The notes under the pieces: model-generated | What the model was told of the DNA's origin: nothing | Seen by the model: only the letters and a program-made list of their open reading frames with translations | Database searches by the model: none | Program-made: the position numbers and the translations under genes | Part shown: piece after piece, positions 33,989 through 44,135 of the stretch | Layout of the letters: each line of letters opens with the position of its first letter | Position numbering within the stretch: the stretch's first letter is position 1 | Assembly: GCA_014380625.1 (NCBI GenBank) | Contig: JACMJL010000118.1 | Location: forward strand, 1-61,823 | From: Clostridiaceae bacterium | GTDB taxonomy: Bacteria; Bacillota; Clostridia; Clostridiales; Clostridiaceae | Length of the DNA: 61,823 nt | Reading direction: 5' to 3'

Positions 33989-36907
33989 ATGACATTAATG
34001 GTTGGAGAGAATTATAACGGTTTTAAGTTGTTAGAAATTGAAGATATAAAGGAAATTAACTCTGTTGGAAGAATATTTATCCATGAAAAGAGTGGAGCAA
34101 AGCTTTTTCATATTGAAAATGAGGATGATAATAAGGTTTTTTCAATATCCTTTAGGACTCCACCTAAGGATAGTACTGGAGTAGCACATATTTTAGAACA
34201 TTCTGTGCTTTGTGGTTCTAAAAAGTTTCCTGTTAAGGAGCCTTTTGTAGAGCTTTTAAAGGGTTCATTAAATACTTTTTTAAATGCAATGACCTTTGGA
34301 GATAAAACTATGTACCCGGTAGCTAGTAGAAATTCAAAGGATTTTTTAAATCTAATGGATGTATATTTCGATGCAGTACTTAACCCTAATATATATCAAT
34401 ATCCTGAGATAATGATGCAGGAAGGTTGGCATTACGAGTTAAATAATAAAGCTGAGGAGATAACCTACAAGGGCGTAGTATATAACGAAATGAAAGGTGC
34501 ACTTTCTTCCCCAGAGTCAATTTTGATGAGAAAGGTGTCTGAATCCCTATTTCCTGATACTACTTATGGTGTGGAATCCGGTGGAGACCCAGATTTTATT
34601 CCTGAACTAACTCAAGAAAAATTTCTAGAGTTTCATAAGAATTATTATCATCCTTCAAATAGTTATATCTACCTTTATGGTGATATGGACTTACTGTCCA
34701 CCTTAAAATTTATGGATGAGAATTATTTAAAAGATTACAACAAAATAAAGGTAGATTCAGAGATCATAGCTCAAAAGGCATTTGAGAAGCAAAATAGATT
34801 AGAAGTTCAATATCCGATTTCTTCAAATGAGAAGGAAGAAGATAAAACTTTTTTTAGTTTGAACTATGTTATTAAAGACTCAACGGACCCAGAACTTTAT
34901 ATGGCTTTTGATATACTTGAAAATGTGCTTTTAGAGACCCCAGCTGCACCACTTAAAAAAGCGATAATCGATGCGAATTTAGGAAAAGATGTTTTTGGAA
35001 TGTATGATAATAGTATTCTTCAACCCACTTTTTCTATAGTAGTAAAAAATTCAAATGAGGCTAAGGAAGAAGAATTTAAAAAGGTTGTATACGATTCTCT
35101 TAATAAATTAGTTAATGAAGGAATAGATAAAAAACTTATACAATCGGTTATAAATATAAAGGAATTTAATTTAAGGGAAGCAGATTTCAACAGTTATCCA
35201 AAGGGATTAATTTATAATATTATGTGTATGGACACTTGGCTTTATGATTGTAGTCCTGTAATACACTTAAGGTATGCTGCAACTATGGAAAAGATTAAGG
35301 CTGGAGTTAATTCTAATTACTTTGAGGAAATAATTAAAAAGTATATATTAAATAATACTCATAGCTCATTACTTATGGTAAAACCTAAGAAGGGATTAGC
35401 AGAGATTAAGGAAAAGCAGCTAACAGATAAACTAAAAACCTTTAAGAAATCCTTGTCGGATAGCCAATTAGATGAAATAATTAGTCAGACAGCTAAATTA
35501 ACTGAAAGGCAGACCTCAGGAGACTTAGAGGAAGATATTAATAAGATTCCATTATTATCTTTAAAGGATATAGATATAAAAGCAGATAAGTTGCCTTTAG
35601 AAGAGCGCGGGGATGGAATATTATTGCATGACATATTTACTAATGGAATTGCATATGTAAACATGTATTTTCAAACATGTAGAGTTAAGGTAGAGCAACT
35701 TCCTTATATCACTTTACTTGGAGAGATATTAGGAATGATTAATACAAAAAACTATAGCTACGAAGATTTATCAAATGAGATAAACATTAATACTGGCGGG
35801 ATAAGATATGCTGCTAAGGCTTATATGAAAAATGGAGATGCTGAAGAATTCTTCCCTAAATTTGTTGTAAAAGCTAAAGCTATAAATAGCAAGGTTCCTA
35901 AATTAATGGAGTTAATAAGCGAAACAATTCTAAATAGTAAATTTGATGACAAAAAACGTATTAGAGAATTAGTATCAGAAATTAAGTCTAGATATGAAAT
36001 GAAGATACAAGGTGAAGGTCATGTGCTTGCCGCATCTAGAGTTCAATCATATTTTTCACCTTTTGGTAAGTATACAGAGTTATTAAGTGGTATAAGTTTT
36101 TATCATTTTATTGCAGACCTAGATAAAAATTTTGAGAATAGATATGAGGAGCTTGTAGCCACTTTAGAAGAAGTTTCACAGAAGATATTTAATAAGAATA
36201 GTTTATTAATCAGTGTTACTTCCCCTTCAGAAGAATTTAAGGCTATTAAAGAAAATTTAACAATCCTAACGGAAAAGTTAGATGATTCAATTTACGAGAA
36301 GCAAGATTACAAATTTAAGCTTAAAGCTGAAAATGAAGGGTTGATGACCTCTGGTAAAGTTCAATTCGTGGCTAAGGGTGGAAATTATAAGAAGTTAGGA
36401 TTTAAGTACACTGGAGCTATGTTACTCTTAAGATCTGTAGCAAGATATGATTACCTTTGGAATAGAGTAAGAGTACAGGGTGGAGCATATGGCTGTATGG
36501 CTGCATTTTTAAAGAATGGTAATATGTATTTTACATCTTATAGAGATCCAAACTTAACAGAAACTTTAAATATATATGATGAAATGGCAGCATATCTAGA
36601 GAAGTTTAGTGCAGATGAGAGAGAGATGACAAAATATATTATAGGAACAGTTTCAGAGCTAGATACACCTTTAAGCCCTTCTATGAAAGGTCAAGTTGCT
36701 ACTGCTAACTTTATAAGTGGCATTACATTTGAGGATATTCAAAGAGAGCGAAATCAAGTTTTAGAAGCCAAGGTTACAGATATATCTGGACTGTCGAAAT
36801 TGATCTCTGCTGTTATGGATGAAAAATATATATGTATTTTAGGTAATGAAGATAAACTTAAAAATAACAAAGACGTATTTAAGAAACTTATAGATATTAT
36901 GGAGTAA
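33989..36907 (+). CDS. M16C-family zinc metallopeptidase (presequence protease-like)
   Basis: A 972-residue peptidase of the pitrilysin superfamily, built from two inactive/active half-barrels. The inverted zinc motif HILEH is at residues 67-71, with the distal Glu in the VVYNEMKGALSSPE region. Length and the NTFLNAMTFGDKTMYPVASRN segment match the PreP/falcilysin subgroup, which degrades short unfolded peptides inside a closed chamber. No signal peptide, so it is cytoplasmic. It is followed closely by a Nudix gene. Confidence 0.93.
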   Translation: MTLMVGENYNGFKLLEIEDIKEINSVGRIFIHEKSGAKLFHIENEDDNKVFSISFRTPPKDSTGVAHILEHSVLCGSKKFPVKEPFVELLKGSLNTFLNAMTFGDKTMYPVASRNSKDFLNLMDVYFDAVLNPNIYQYPEIMMQEGWHYELNNKAEEITYKGVVYNEMKGALSSPESILMRKVSESLFPDTTYGVESGGDPDFIPELTQEKFLEFHKNYYHPSNSYIYLYGDMDLLSTLKFMDENYLKDYNKIKVDSEIIAQKAFEKQNRLEVQYPISSNEKEEDKTFFSLNYVIKDSTDPELYMAFDILENVLLETPAAPLKKAIIDANLGKDVFGMYDNSILQPTFSIVVKNSNEAKEEEFKKVVYDSLNKLVNEGIDKKLIQSVINIKEFNLREADFNSYPKGLIYNIMCMDTWLYDCSPVIHLRYAATMEKIKAGVNSNYFEEIIKKYILNNTHSSLLMVKPKKGLAEIKEKQLTDKLKTFKKSLSDSQLDEIISQTAKLTERQTSGDLEEDINKIPLLSLKDIDIKADKLPLEERGDGILLHDIFTNGIAYVNMYFQTCRVKVEQLPYITLLGEILGMINTKNYSYEDLSNEININTGGIRYAAKAYMKNGDAEEFFPKFVVKAKAINSKVPKLMELISETILNSKFDDKKRIRELVSEIKSRYEMKIQGEGHVLAASRVQSYFSPFGKYTELLSGISFYHFIADLDKNFENRYEELVATLEEVSQKIFNKNSLLISVTSPSEEFKAIKENLTILTEKLDDSIYEKQDYKFKLKAENEGLMTSGKVQFVAKGGNYKKLGFKYTGAMLLLRSVARYDYLWNRVRVQGGAYGCMAAFLKNGNMYFTSYRDPNLTETLNIYDEMAAYLEKFSADEREMTKYIIGTVSELDTPLSPSMKGQVATANFISGITFEDIQRERNQVLEAKVTDISGLSKLISAVMDEKYICILGNEDKLKNNKDVFKKLIDIME

Positions 36908-36932
36908 TTTGATATTGTACAGGAGGCAGGAT

Positions 36933-37370
36933 ATGAAAATTAAAAATAGTATAGAGTGTTATATTGTTCGAGAGGGGTCAAAAGGTTCTATTGAAGTATT
37001 GTTATTGCATAAACCTGAAACAAATAGGCATCCTGCCTTCTGGCAACCCATTACTGGTGGTATAGAGAACAATGAGAAACCAATAGATGCCTGTATTAGA
37101 GAAGTAAAGGAAGAGGCAAATCTTCTTATGAACCTGGAAATATTAAAGGATTTAAATTATAAATTTGAGATTTCTCTTAAAGAAGATGATTTGGTTATAA
37201 AGAAATCATTATTTATGTGTAGGGGTTTAGATCCAGCTTTACAGGTGAAAATATCAGATGAACATGATGATTTTATGTGGGTTAGACTTGAAGAGGTAAG
37301 TGGTTATCTGTTTTGGGATAGTAATAAGAATACATTTAAAGAGTTATACAAGGTGATTACTAAGGACTAA
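36933..37370 (+). CDS. Nudix hydrolase
   Basis: A 145-residue Nudix enzyme. The start at 36933 follows AGGAGG by six bases; an in-frame ATA-type start upstream overlaps the previous gene and has no ribosome site. The Nudix box is complete, opening with GGIENNEKPIDAC and ending REVKEEANL. The form resembles NTP pyrophosphohydrolases such as dihydroneopterin triphosphate pyrophosphatase, though substrate is uncertain. It sits 25 bases after the M16C peptidase gene. Confidence 0.85.
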   Translation: MKIKNSIECYIVREGSKGSIEVLLLHKPETNRHPAFWQPITGGIENNEKPIDACIREVKEEANLLMNLEILKDLNYKFEISLKEDDLVIKKSLFMCRGLDPALQVKISDEHDDFMWVRLEEVSGYLFWDSNKNTFKELYKVITKD

Positions 37371-37395
37371 TACATACATTGAGAGGATGATTTAA

Positions 37396-38568
37396 TTGAC
37401 AATTTATGAAGAATCATTAAAGTATCATGAAGAACTAAAAGGTAAGTTAGAGGTTAAATCGAGATGCCATATAAATAATGCTGATGATTTAAGCTTAGCC
37501 TATACCCCAGGGGTTGCACAGCCTTGTTTGGAAATTAATAAGGATCCTGATAAAGCTTATTTATACACCAGGAAGTGGAATACTATAGCTGTAGTATCTG
37601 ATGGCACGGCAGTTTTAGGTCTTGGCGATATAGGTCCATTAGCAGCATTGCCTGTAATGGAGGGAAAAGCTGTTTTGTTTAAGATTTTTGGGGATGTGGA
37701 CGCCTTTCCTATAGTATTAGATACTAAGAATGTAGATGAAATTGTAGATACAGTGGTTAGAATTGCTCCATCCTTCGGTGGAATCAATTTGGAGGATATA
37801 TCAGCACCAAGATGTTTTGAGGTTGAAAGAAGACTTAAGGAAATACTAGATATACCAGTTTTTCATGATGATCAACATGGAACTGCAATAGTTGTACTAG
37901 CTGGGTTAATTAATGCATTAAAAATTACAGGCAAGAAATTACAGACAATAAAAATTGTAGTTAATGGCGCAGGATCTGCTGGGACTGCTATTACAAAGTT
38001 ACTTTTGTCATCAGGAGCTAAAAATATTGTGGTATGCGATAAAGATGGGGCTATTTATAGAGGCTGTGAAGGATTAAATACTGCAATGGAAGAGTTGGCT
38101 GCTATAACTAACCCAAGTAATGAAAAGGGTTTGCTTTCAGAAGTTATTTTGGGTGGTGATGTATTTATTGGGGTCTCAGTACCAGGAGCTTTGAACAAAG
38201 AAATGGTTAGCAAGATGGCTAAGGATTCAATAATATTTGCAATGGCTAATCCAACACCTGAGATTTTCCCAGAGGATGCAAAAGCGGCAGGTGCAAGAAT
38301 AATTGGCACGGGGCGATCTGATTTCCCTAATCAAGTTAATAATGTTTTAGCCTTTCCAGGTATATTTAGAGGGGCTCTAGACGTAAGGGCAGGAGATATT
38401 TCAGAGGAAATGAAGCTAGCAGCAGCCCTTGCTATAGCTAACTCAATAAATGCAAAAGCTTTAAATGAAGATTATATTATACCTAAGTCCTTTGACAAGG
38501 AAGTACAGGATAAGGTGGCAGAAGCGGTAAGAGTAGCTGCAAGAAAATGTGGCGCAGCAAGAATATAA
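37396..38568 (+). CDS. NAD(P)-dependent malic enzyme
   Basis: Decarboxylates malate to pyruvate. The 390-residue length is that of the short bacterial form without a PTA domain. Marks are SLAYTPGVAQPC, the catalytic Lys in VMEGKAVLFK, the metal-binding FHDDQHGTA and the dinucleotide loop NGAGSAGTA. It starts with TTG after GAGAGG. It ends before palindromic repeat copy 4. Confidence 0.94.
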   Translation: MTIYEESLKYHEELKGKLEVKSRCHINNADDLSLAYTPGVAQPCLEINKDPDKAYLYTRKWNTIAVVSDGTAVLGLGDIGPLAALPVMEGKAVLFKIFGDVDAFPIVLDTKNVDEIVDTVVRIAPSFGGINLEDISAPRCFEVERRLKEILDIPVFHDDQHGTAIVVLAGLINALKITGKKLQTIKIVVNGAGSAGTAITKLLLSSGAKNIVVCDKDGAIYRGCEGLNTAMEELAAITNPSNEKGLLSEVILGGDVFIGVSVPGALNKEMVSKMAKDSIIFAMANPTPEIFPEDAKAAGARIIGTGRSDFPNQVNNVLAFPGIFRGALDVRAGDISEEMKLAAALAIANSINAKALNEDYIIPKSFDKEVQDKVAEAVRVAARKCGAARI

Positions 38569-38576
38569 AAAGTAAG

Positions 38577-38616
38577 GGGCTATTTCAAAATAATTATTTT
38601 TATTTTGAGATAGCCC
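38577..38616. repeat. palindromic terminator-like repeat, copy 4
   Basis: Arms at 38577-38593 and 38600-38616 match at 16 of 17 positions (GGGCTATTTCAAAATAA). It lies between the converging malic enzyme and ferritin genes, with a T-run after it. Confidence 0.87.
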
Positions 38617-38633
38617 TTTTCATATATCTTAGT

Positions 38634-39140
38634 TTATATAACTGGTGGAACAAAAACTCTTGTTGCTAATTCATTGTCTAACATATAAAGTGCAGCTGAA
38701 TCTCCGCCCATTCTCTTTAACTTCTTTATAATGGTAGTTAGACTATTTTCTTCTTCAACTTGTTCATCAATAAACCATTTTAAAAGGCTTAAGGTTGCAT
38801 GCTCTCTTTCTTCTGTAGCTATATCAGAAAGACTATAAATTCTGCTAGTTACGATTTTCTCGTGTAATAAAGCAGTTTCAAAAACATCTAAAGCTGATTC
38901 GAAAGCAACTCTAGGATCAGGCATACCTTTAAGAACAACTTTTCCTTCTTTTTGATTTACATAGTTAAAAAATTTCATAGCATGAAACTTTTCCTCTTCA
39001 GCTTGAACTGTAAAGAAATTAGCGAAACCATCTAGATCTATGTCTAGGCAATAAGCTGCCATAGATAAGTATATGTGTGCAGAATAAAATTCAAAGTTTA
39101 TCTGGTTGTTTAACGCGTTTTCTAGTTTTTCACTTAACAT
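38634..39140 (-). CDS. ferritin
   Basis: Non-haem iron-storage protein of 168 residues forming a four-helix bundle and a 24-mer shell. Ferroxidase ligands are visible in NFEFYSAHIYLSMAAYC and EEEKFHAMKFFNYV in the first two helices, with further acidic residues in ATEEREHATLSLLKWF. It may protect against iron and oxygen stress. AAGGAG precedes the ATG. Confidence 0.94.
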   Translation of the reverse strand: MLSEKLENALNNQINFEFYSAHIYLSMAAYCLDIDLDGFANFFTVQAEEEKFHAMKFFNYVNQKEGKVVLKGMPDPRVAFESALDVFETALLHEKIVTSRIYSLSDIATEEREHATLSLLKWFIDEQVEEENSLTTIIKKLKRMGGDSAALYMLDNELATRVFVPPVI

Positions 39141-39252
39141 TTGGATACATCTCCTTAATCTATATGTAAATTAGTTTTTATCCTTTTGTTATATTTTATA
39201 CCTTTTAAAAAGATTTGTAAATAGGCATTATTTTATGATAAAGATTATTATT

Positions 39253-40449
39253 CTATTGAAAAGTTCTATATAAATCAAGGGTTCCGGCACCTTGATTAAA
39301 GCGGCTTAGATCATGTAATTTACAGGATATAGAGAGTAGCGATTGTAAATCCTTAAAAACTAGTTTGTTGTTGCTTTCTAAATATAAAGCACAGACTCCA
39401 GCGATATATGCTGCAGAACATGAAGTACCACTATAGGAAGTGTATGGATTATCAGTCAACCGAGGATAAAGTTTCTTTCCGTTTCTTTCAGGAACATAAG
39501 CTACATCAGCTTTTAAAGAACAAATATCTTCACAGGCAGCAGAAAGATCAGGCTTATCATATTTGCCAACAGGACCTAAGGATGCAAAGGAACAGGGTTT
39601 AATCATATTGCTCCTAGTGTCTAAACCACTGACGGTAATGCAATTTTTAAGAGTCGAAACCCCTCTCATACTTCCTTCAAAGGCTCCATTATGACCTGTA
39701 GGAACTATAACAATAAGGTTTTTACTTATGGCCATGTCAAATAGCTCCGAGAATAAGTTTAGTATGAAGTAGTCATTATCTATTAATTCAAAGGGTAAGC
39801 ATAAAATTCTTATGTTATGTTCTTCGGCTTCATTAATAAGCACTTCTATGGAAAATAAAACATCGCTAATGTAACCTTTTCCAGTTTTATTAAAGGCTTT
39901 TATCATAAAGACTTTGCTGTCTTCAGCAATTCCTTTATACATTCCTTTAGAGCAGTAACCATTTCCGCAAATCAATCCTGAGATAAAGGTACCATGACCA
40001 TTATCATCATAGGGATATTTAAATTCATTAATCAAGTCTACAAATTTTATTATTTTACTTTCAGGGTTTATTATGTCGGGATGAGGGTATATCCCTGAAT
40101 CAACAATTCCAAGGGTAATTCCCTTGCCTGTAAATTTATGAATTATTCTATGATGAACTCCATTAGCAGCCAAGACAGAAGAACCACAGAGTAATGAAAA
40201 GTCATCAAAAGTAATGTAATCTACCTGAGGGTACTCTAGGAGTCTTTCTATTATGAAGGAAGAAATATATGCACTTATGCATTGGATTGAAGGGATATAT
40301 CTTATTACAGAGCCTTTATATGAGAGAATTTTATCATTAATTTTATCACACATGTTTTTACAATGGATTATTACTCTATAATTTTTATAATACTTGTTGT
40401 TTACAGCAATTTTTAAATTTGGACTTAGTTTATTTTTTAATGAGAACAT
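39253..40449 (-). CDS. subtilisin-like (S8) serine protease, probably intracellular
   Basis: A 398-residue S8 protease with an intact triad: D117 in GIVDSGIYPH, H152 in DDNGHGTFISG and Ser in SGTSCSAAYIAG near residue 345. The first 90 residues resemble an I9-type pro-region (VIIHCKNMCDKINDK, YPQVDYITFDD). No signal peptide is present, so it likely acts in the cytoplasm or forespore. Similar proteins occur in clostridia without a fixed role. The oxyanion Asn is probably in PTGHNGAFEG. Confidence 0.87.
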   Translation of the reverse strand: MFSLKNKLSPNLKIAVNNKYYKNYRVIIHCKNMCDKINDKILSYKGSVIRYIPSIQCISAYISSFIIERLLEYPQVDYITFDDFSLLCGSSVLAANGVHHRIIHKFTGKGITLGIVDSGIYPHPDIINPESKIIKFVDLINEFKYPYDDNGHGTFISGLICGNGYCSKGMYKGIAEDSKVFMIKAFNKTGKGYISDVLFSIEVLINEAEEHNIRILCLPFELIDNDYFILNLFSELFDMAISKNLIVIVPTGHNGAFEGSMRGVSTLKNCITVSGLDTRSNMIKPCSFASLGPVGKYDKPDLSAACEDICSLKADVAYVPERNGKKLYPRLTDNPYTSYSGTSCSAAYIAGVCALYLESNNKLVFKDLQSLLSISCKLHDLSRFNQGAGTLDLYRTFQ

Positions 40450-40515
40450 ATTTACATCCTAAAAAATGATTCCTTTATATACTATGATTTTTTTATAATA
40501 ATGATACTTATAACT

Positions 40516-40947
40516 TTATCCCTTATATTTAAAGATAATTATTCCTACTAGCATTGTAATAAATCCGATGATTTTTGTGATATCAAACTTTACTGGACAT
40601 GTTCCGAAGACGCCGAAGCAATCTATAAGTGCAGCCGCAACTATTTGTGCAACTAGAATGGTTGCTACCGCAGTAGTTATTCCTATTATTTTCATGCCTT
40701 CCATAACGGTGAAGGTTATAATTACTGCAAGAATACCTCCAGTAAGATATAACTTATTTACCTGTTTAATATTACTGAAGTCCCCACCTTTAAAAATTAG
40801 GAGTATAAAAAGTGCTAGAATTAATGCGGTACCTTGAACAAATACATTGGTTTGCCAAGTCCCTATTTTTTCACTTAAGCGGGTGTTAAATACCCCTTGT
40901 ACGCTCATGGTTATTCCAGCTATTATTGAAAATAAAAAACCAATCAA
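40516..40947 (-). CDS. DMT-family transporter (YdcZ/DUF606-like)
   Basis: A 143-residue membrane protein with four to five helices. I chose the TTG at 40947 after GAGGTGAT; the frame extends 39 bases upstream but without a ribosome site. The opening FLFSIIAGITMSVQGVFNTRLS and LVAQIVAAALIDCFG are characteristic of YdcZ-type half-transporters that work as dimers. Substrate unknown. Confidence 0.8.
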   Translation of the reverse strand: MIGFLFSIIAGITMSVQGVFNTRLSEKIGTWQTNVFVQGTALILALFILLIFKGGDFSNIKQVNKLYLTGGILAVIITFTVMEGMKIIGITTAVATILVAQIVAAALIDCFGVFGTCPVKFDITKIIGFITMLVGIIIFKYKG

Positions 40948-41007
40948 AGTTATCACCTCGATTATTAGTATTACCAAGAAACACATAATTATTAGACAAA
41001 ATATGAA

Positions 41008-41049
41008 GGGACTGTCCCAAAATAAAATTAATTATTTTGAAACAGTCCC
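41008..41049. repeat. palindromic terminator-like repeat, copy 5
   Basis: Arms at 41008-41025 and 41032-41049 match at 16 of 18 positions, opening GGGACTGTCCC. It lies between two minus-strand genes and follows the dUTPase gene, which it probably terminates. Confidence 0.87.
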
Positions 41050-41064
41050 ATTAATTATTATTAC

Positions 41065-41550
41065 TTAATAGCCTGATGCCTGTCTTTCATGATTTGTATT
41101 GTTTTTTATGAGATAATGTTCAACAATATCTTCCTTTGAGAAACCAATCGATGAGCCTAAACTTAAAAAGTCTTCAAACAAAGTAGCATAGTGATCCTTT
41201 GAGGAACAAATTATGAAATCATTAAGATCAATATATATATTGATAAACTGGTCTGTAAGCTTTGATTCTGAAATAATAGCATCAACTGAGATATCAGTAA
41301 AGTTATAGTCTAGTCCGATACTAAGTAAGAAGTGAATACAGTCAACATATTCTTCTAAAATTACAACCTTGTCTGATGGCTTTTTTGTACTCCAATACTT
41401 AAAACATCTAGTTTCATTTGCTAATTCTCCAATTTCTACTTGAAGAGCTAGTATTTTTTCTGAAACTAAAGATCTATTTTGCAAGGCGTGCTGTTCAACA
41501 ATTTTTTTATCTAGTTTCATTTGTAGCTTAAATAATTCATCCAAGTTCAT
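41065..41550 (-). CDS. dimeric (all-alpha) dUTP diphosphatase
   Basis: A 161-residue all-alpha NTP pyrophosphatase that removes dUTP. Metal-binding motifs are EIGELANE (first E-x-x-E) and LEEYVDCIHFLLSIG (second E-x-x-D). FKYWSTKKP between them is typical of the dimeric dUTPase/MazG-like family found in Firmicutes and phages. It has no trimeric dUTPase motifs. AGAGGG precedes the start. Confidence 0.88.
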   Translation of the reverse strand: MNLDELFKLQMKLDKKIVEQHALQNRSLVSEKILALQVEIGELANETRCFKYWSTKKPSDKVVILEEYVDCIHFLLSIGLDYNFTDISVDAIISESKLTDQFINIYIDLNDFIICSSKDHYATLFEDFLSLGSSIGFSKEDIVEHYLIKNNTNHERQASGY

Positions 41551-41670
41551 TTAGTTATCCCTCTTTCATTAAACATCAATTAATTCTTATTCTACATAAT
41601 ATTAAGCTAAAGTTAAAGTGAAAGTAAACGGTTTCGCAAAAAATATTTTTGTAATCGTTTAAATATGAAT

Positions 41671-41697
41671 AAAAACACTACATAAAGTAGTGTTTTT
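41671..41697. terminator. terminator of the 2'-5' RNA ligase gene
   Basis: Arms AAAAACACTAC (41671-41681) and GTAGTGTTTTT (41687-41697) pair perfectly around a five-base loop, directly abutting the stop codon of the minus-strand gene. Confidence 0.85.
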
Positions 41698-41698
41698 A

Positions 41699-42247
41699 CT
41701 AAAAGCTTTTTAATGGGAAGCTTTTAATAACCATTTTTTTCTTATTATTGATTGGTTTCCATAATTCTATTCTGTCAACTTTCAACAAAGTTTTTATATC
41801 TTTTTGCTTTGTTGCATCGCAGGCAGCATTAAATTCTGGAACAGACCATTCCCTTGCTGCATAGTTGGTATTTGCAAGGGAAATATGTAAGTCCCAATTT
41901 GCAATATTTTCTCGAACGAGAAAACCGTTTTCAGCAAGTTTAGAATTGATTTTTTTGGCCAGCCGAATGATGTAACCCTGTTCGTCAATCTTTAAATTAA
42001 CAGACTTATGAGGAGGGTCAAAGCATATAGCACCGTTTACTGAAACCTTAAATTTTTTATAAGGCTTAATTATTTCATTTATAATTGTAGAAAGTTTTTC
42101 TAAATCAGGGTCTCCAATAACTTCTAAAGTAATATGAAGAGTAGGTAACTCGTGATATAACTTGTATTTATTGCTTAAACTTCTTTGAATTGTTTCTACA
42201 TATGAGTAAGAGTCTTCATCTAATAATGCAACAAGATAGTATTTCAT
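41699..42247 (-). CDS. 2'-5' RNA ligase/cyclic phosphodiesterase family protein
   Basis: A 182-residue 2H-superfamily protein. The two catalytic H-x-T/S motifs are HIT (in PTLHITLEVIG) and HIS (in DLHISLANT). Members open 2',3'-cyclic phosphates or join tRNA halves in vitro; the physiological substrate is usually unknown. GGGGGA precedes the ATG. It stands as a single gene. Confidence 0.85.
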   Translation of the reverse strand: MKYYLVALLDEDSYSYVETIQRSLSNKYKLYHELPTLHITLEVIGDPDLEKLSTIINEIIKPYKKFKVSVNGAICFDPPHKSVNLKIDEQGYIIRLAKKINSKLAENGFLVRENIANWDLHISLANTNYAAREWSVPEFNAACDATKQKDIKTLLKVDRIELWKPINNKKKMVIKSFPLKSF

Positions 42248-42367
42248 AGCAATCCCCCAAGATCTAATTTATAGTAGTAATTATAACATATTAAAAAAGT
42301 TTTAACTTGAATAAATAAAATTAAATTGTCAATACTAAGATTGAAAAAATAATGTGAGGTGATAATG

Positions 42368-42556
42368 ATGAATGAACACAATACACATGCAATGCATCAG
42401 GGTCATAATGATAGCATAGGTTGCTCTGTTAATGAGTGTAAATTTCACGATGGTGGAGCAAATTTCTGTACACTAGAACACATTCATGTTGTGAAACATG
42501 AGGCTGTAGCCAAAACCCCAGAATGTACAGATTGTGGAAGTTTTGTAAAGCAATAA
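42368..42556 (+). CDS. DUF1540 small cysteine-rich protein
   Basis: A 62-residue protein. Of several close start codons I chose the ATG at 42368, eight bases after GAGG in GAGGTGAT. The pattern C-x4-C-x8-C and TPECTDCGSF is the DUF1540 signature, with cysteines likely to bind metal. The His-rich head (HNTHAMHQGH) may add ligands. The function of DUF1540 is not established; many members occur in spore formers. Confidence 0.85.
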   Translation: MNEHNTHAMHQGHNDSIGCSVNECKFHDGGANFCTLEHIHVVKHEAVAKTPECTDCGSFVKQ

Positions 42557-42592
42557 GATTATAGTTAGTTAAACAAGGTTTATGTTGAATTT

Positions 42593-42636
42593 AACATCAG
42601 TCAGCAATTATATTATTGCTTCACTGATGTTTTTTT
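42593..42636 (+). terminator. terminator of the DUF1540 gene
   Basis: AACATCAGT and ACTGATGTT form the outer stem and AGCAAT with ATTGCT the inner stem around a short loop, followed by a seven-T run. A strong intrinsic terminator. Confidence 0.85.
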
Positions 42637-42877
42637 ATGCTAATAATTAAGTACCACTAATTACATTATAAAACGTTTACAATATTTTATCAAATATTAC
42701 ACAGATAATCAATTTAAATTTTGAAAAATAAGAAAATATTAACATATCTTCAGATACCTATATATATTTAAAAAAATAATGTTAAAATACCAGATAGGTG
42801 TGCTATAATATATTTTGTATGATAAAATATTCTTTAAATAAATATACATATATCAATAGATAAGGATGGATTCGGGC
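42637..42877 (+). other. AT-rich region ahead of murA
   Basis: About 240 bases without coding potential. A TATAAT at about 42814 in GTGCTATAAT is a plausible -10 box for murA, with no strong -35 box. AAGGATGG at 42862-42869 is the murA ribosome site. Confidence 0.45.
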
Positions 42878-44134
42878 ATGGATAAATTAGTTATTAATGG
42901 AGGAAAACCTCTTTACGGTAGTATAGATATAAGTGGCGCAAAAAATGCTGCTGTTGCAATTGTGCCAGCAGCTTTAATGGCAAGCAGTGGAGTATGTGTT
43001 ATAGACAATATACCAGATATAGAAGACGTACTTTGCCTTGAAAGAATATTACTAAGTCTGGGATGTAGGGTAGATAAAGTAGCAAATACAATTACCATTG
43101 ATAGTAGCATAATTAATGGTACTGATGCTATAACTAATGATATGAGGAATATGAGAGCCTCATATTATTTAATCGGAGCACTTCTAGGGCGATTTAGGGA
43201 AGCAAAAGTGGTATTGCCCGGAGGTTGCCCAATTGGAGTTAGACCTATAGATCAGCATATTAAGGGCTTTGAAGCTCTTGGAGCAGTAGTTAAAATTGAA
43301 GGTGGAACTGTGTTCGTCACAGCTGAGAAGCTTATTGGAACAAGTATTTATTTTGATGTAGTAAGTGTAGGGGCGACTATAAATGTAATGCTAGCAGCAA
43401 CCTTAGCAGAGGGAACAACAATTCTTGAAAACTCTGCCAAAGAACCACATGTAGTTGATGTTGCTAATTTTTTAAATAGTATGGGAGCAAACATAAAGGG
43501 AACTGGAACGGATGTAATTAGAATTGTTGGGGTAAGTGAACTTAAAGGTTGTGATTATAGTGTAATTCCAGATCAGATTGAAGCAGGTACCTTTATGTTA
43601 GCCACTGCAGGATGTGGAGGAGAAGTTATAATTAATAACGTAATTCCAAAGCATTTAGAATCTATTACAGCAAAGCTTGAAGAAATGGGAGCTCAGGTTA
43701 TTCAAAACGGTGAGAGTGTTACTGTTAAATCAGAGGGAAAACTTAAAGGTGTAAATATTAAAACCTTACCTTATCCTGGTTTTCCTACCGATGTACAGCA
43801 ACCAATGAGTTCAATATTGGCAGTTTCAATGGGTAGAAGCATAGTTAATGAAAGCATCTATGAATCTAGAATGATGCATGTAGATGAACTAAAGAAAATG
43901 GGTGCTAAAATATCAGTAGAAGGCAGAATTGCCACTATAGATGGAGTAGATAAACTTACAGGAGCTAAGGTTAGAGCTACGGATTTAAGAGCTGGAGCAG
44001 CTCTGATTATAGCAGGACTAATTGCTGATGGGGTTACTGAAATTACAGATATTGACCATATTGATAGGGGATATCTTAATATTGAAGAGAAGTTCCGAAA
44101 GCTGGGAGCAGATATAAAAAGAGTTACTGAATGA
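42878..44134 (+). CDS. murA: UDP-N-acetylglucosamine 1-carboxyvinyltransferase
   Basis: First committed enzyme of peptidoglycan synthesis, 418 residues. I chose the ATG at 42878, eight bases after AAGGATGG; an ATG at 42866 lies in that site. The substrate-binding K22-N23 pair is in SGAKNAA and the catalytic Cys is C117 in GGCPIGVRP, so the enzyme should be fosfomycin-sensitive. Clostridia often carry two murA genes; which paralogue this is cannot be decided here. Confidence 0.94.
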   Translation: MDKLVINGGKPLYGSIDISGAKNAAVAIVPAALMASSGVCVIDNIPDIEDVLCLERILLSLGCRVDKVANTITIDSSIINGTDAITNDMRNMRASYYLIGALLGRFREAKVVLPGGCPIGVRPIDQHIKGFEALGAVVKIEGGTVFVTAEKLIGTSIYFDVVSVGATINVMLAATLAEGTTILENSAKEPHVVDVANFLNSMGANIKGTGTDVIRIVGVSELKGCDYSVIPDQIEAGTFMLATAGCGGEVIINNVIPKHLESITAKLEEMGAQVIQNGESVTVKSEGKLKGVNIKTLPYPGFPTDVQQPMSSILAVSMGRSIVNESIYESRMMHVDELKKMGAKISVEGRIATIDGVDKLTGAKVRATDLRAGAALIIAGLIADGVTEITDIDHIDRGYLNIEEKFRKLGADIKRVTE

Positions 44135-44135
44135 T

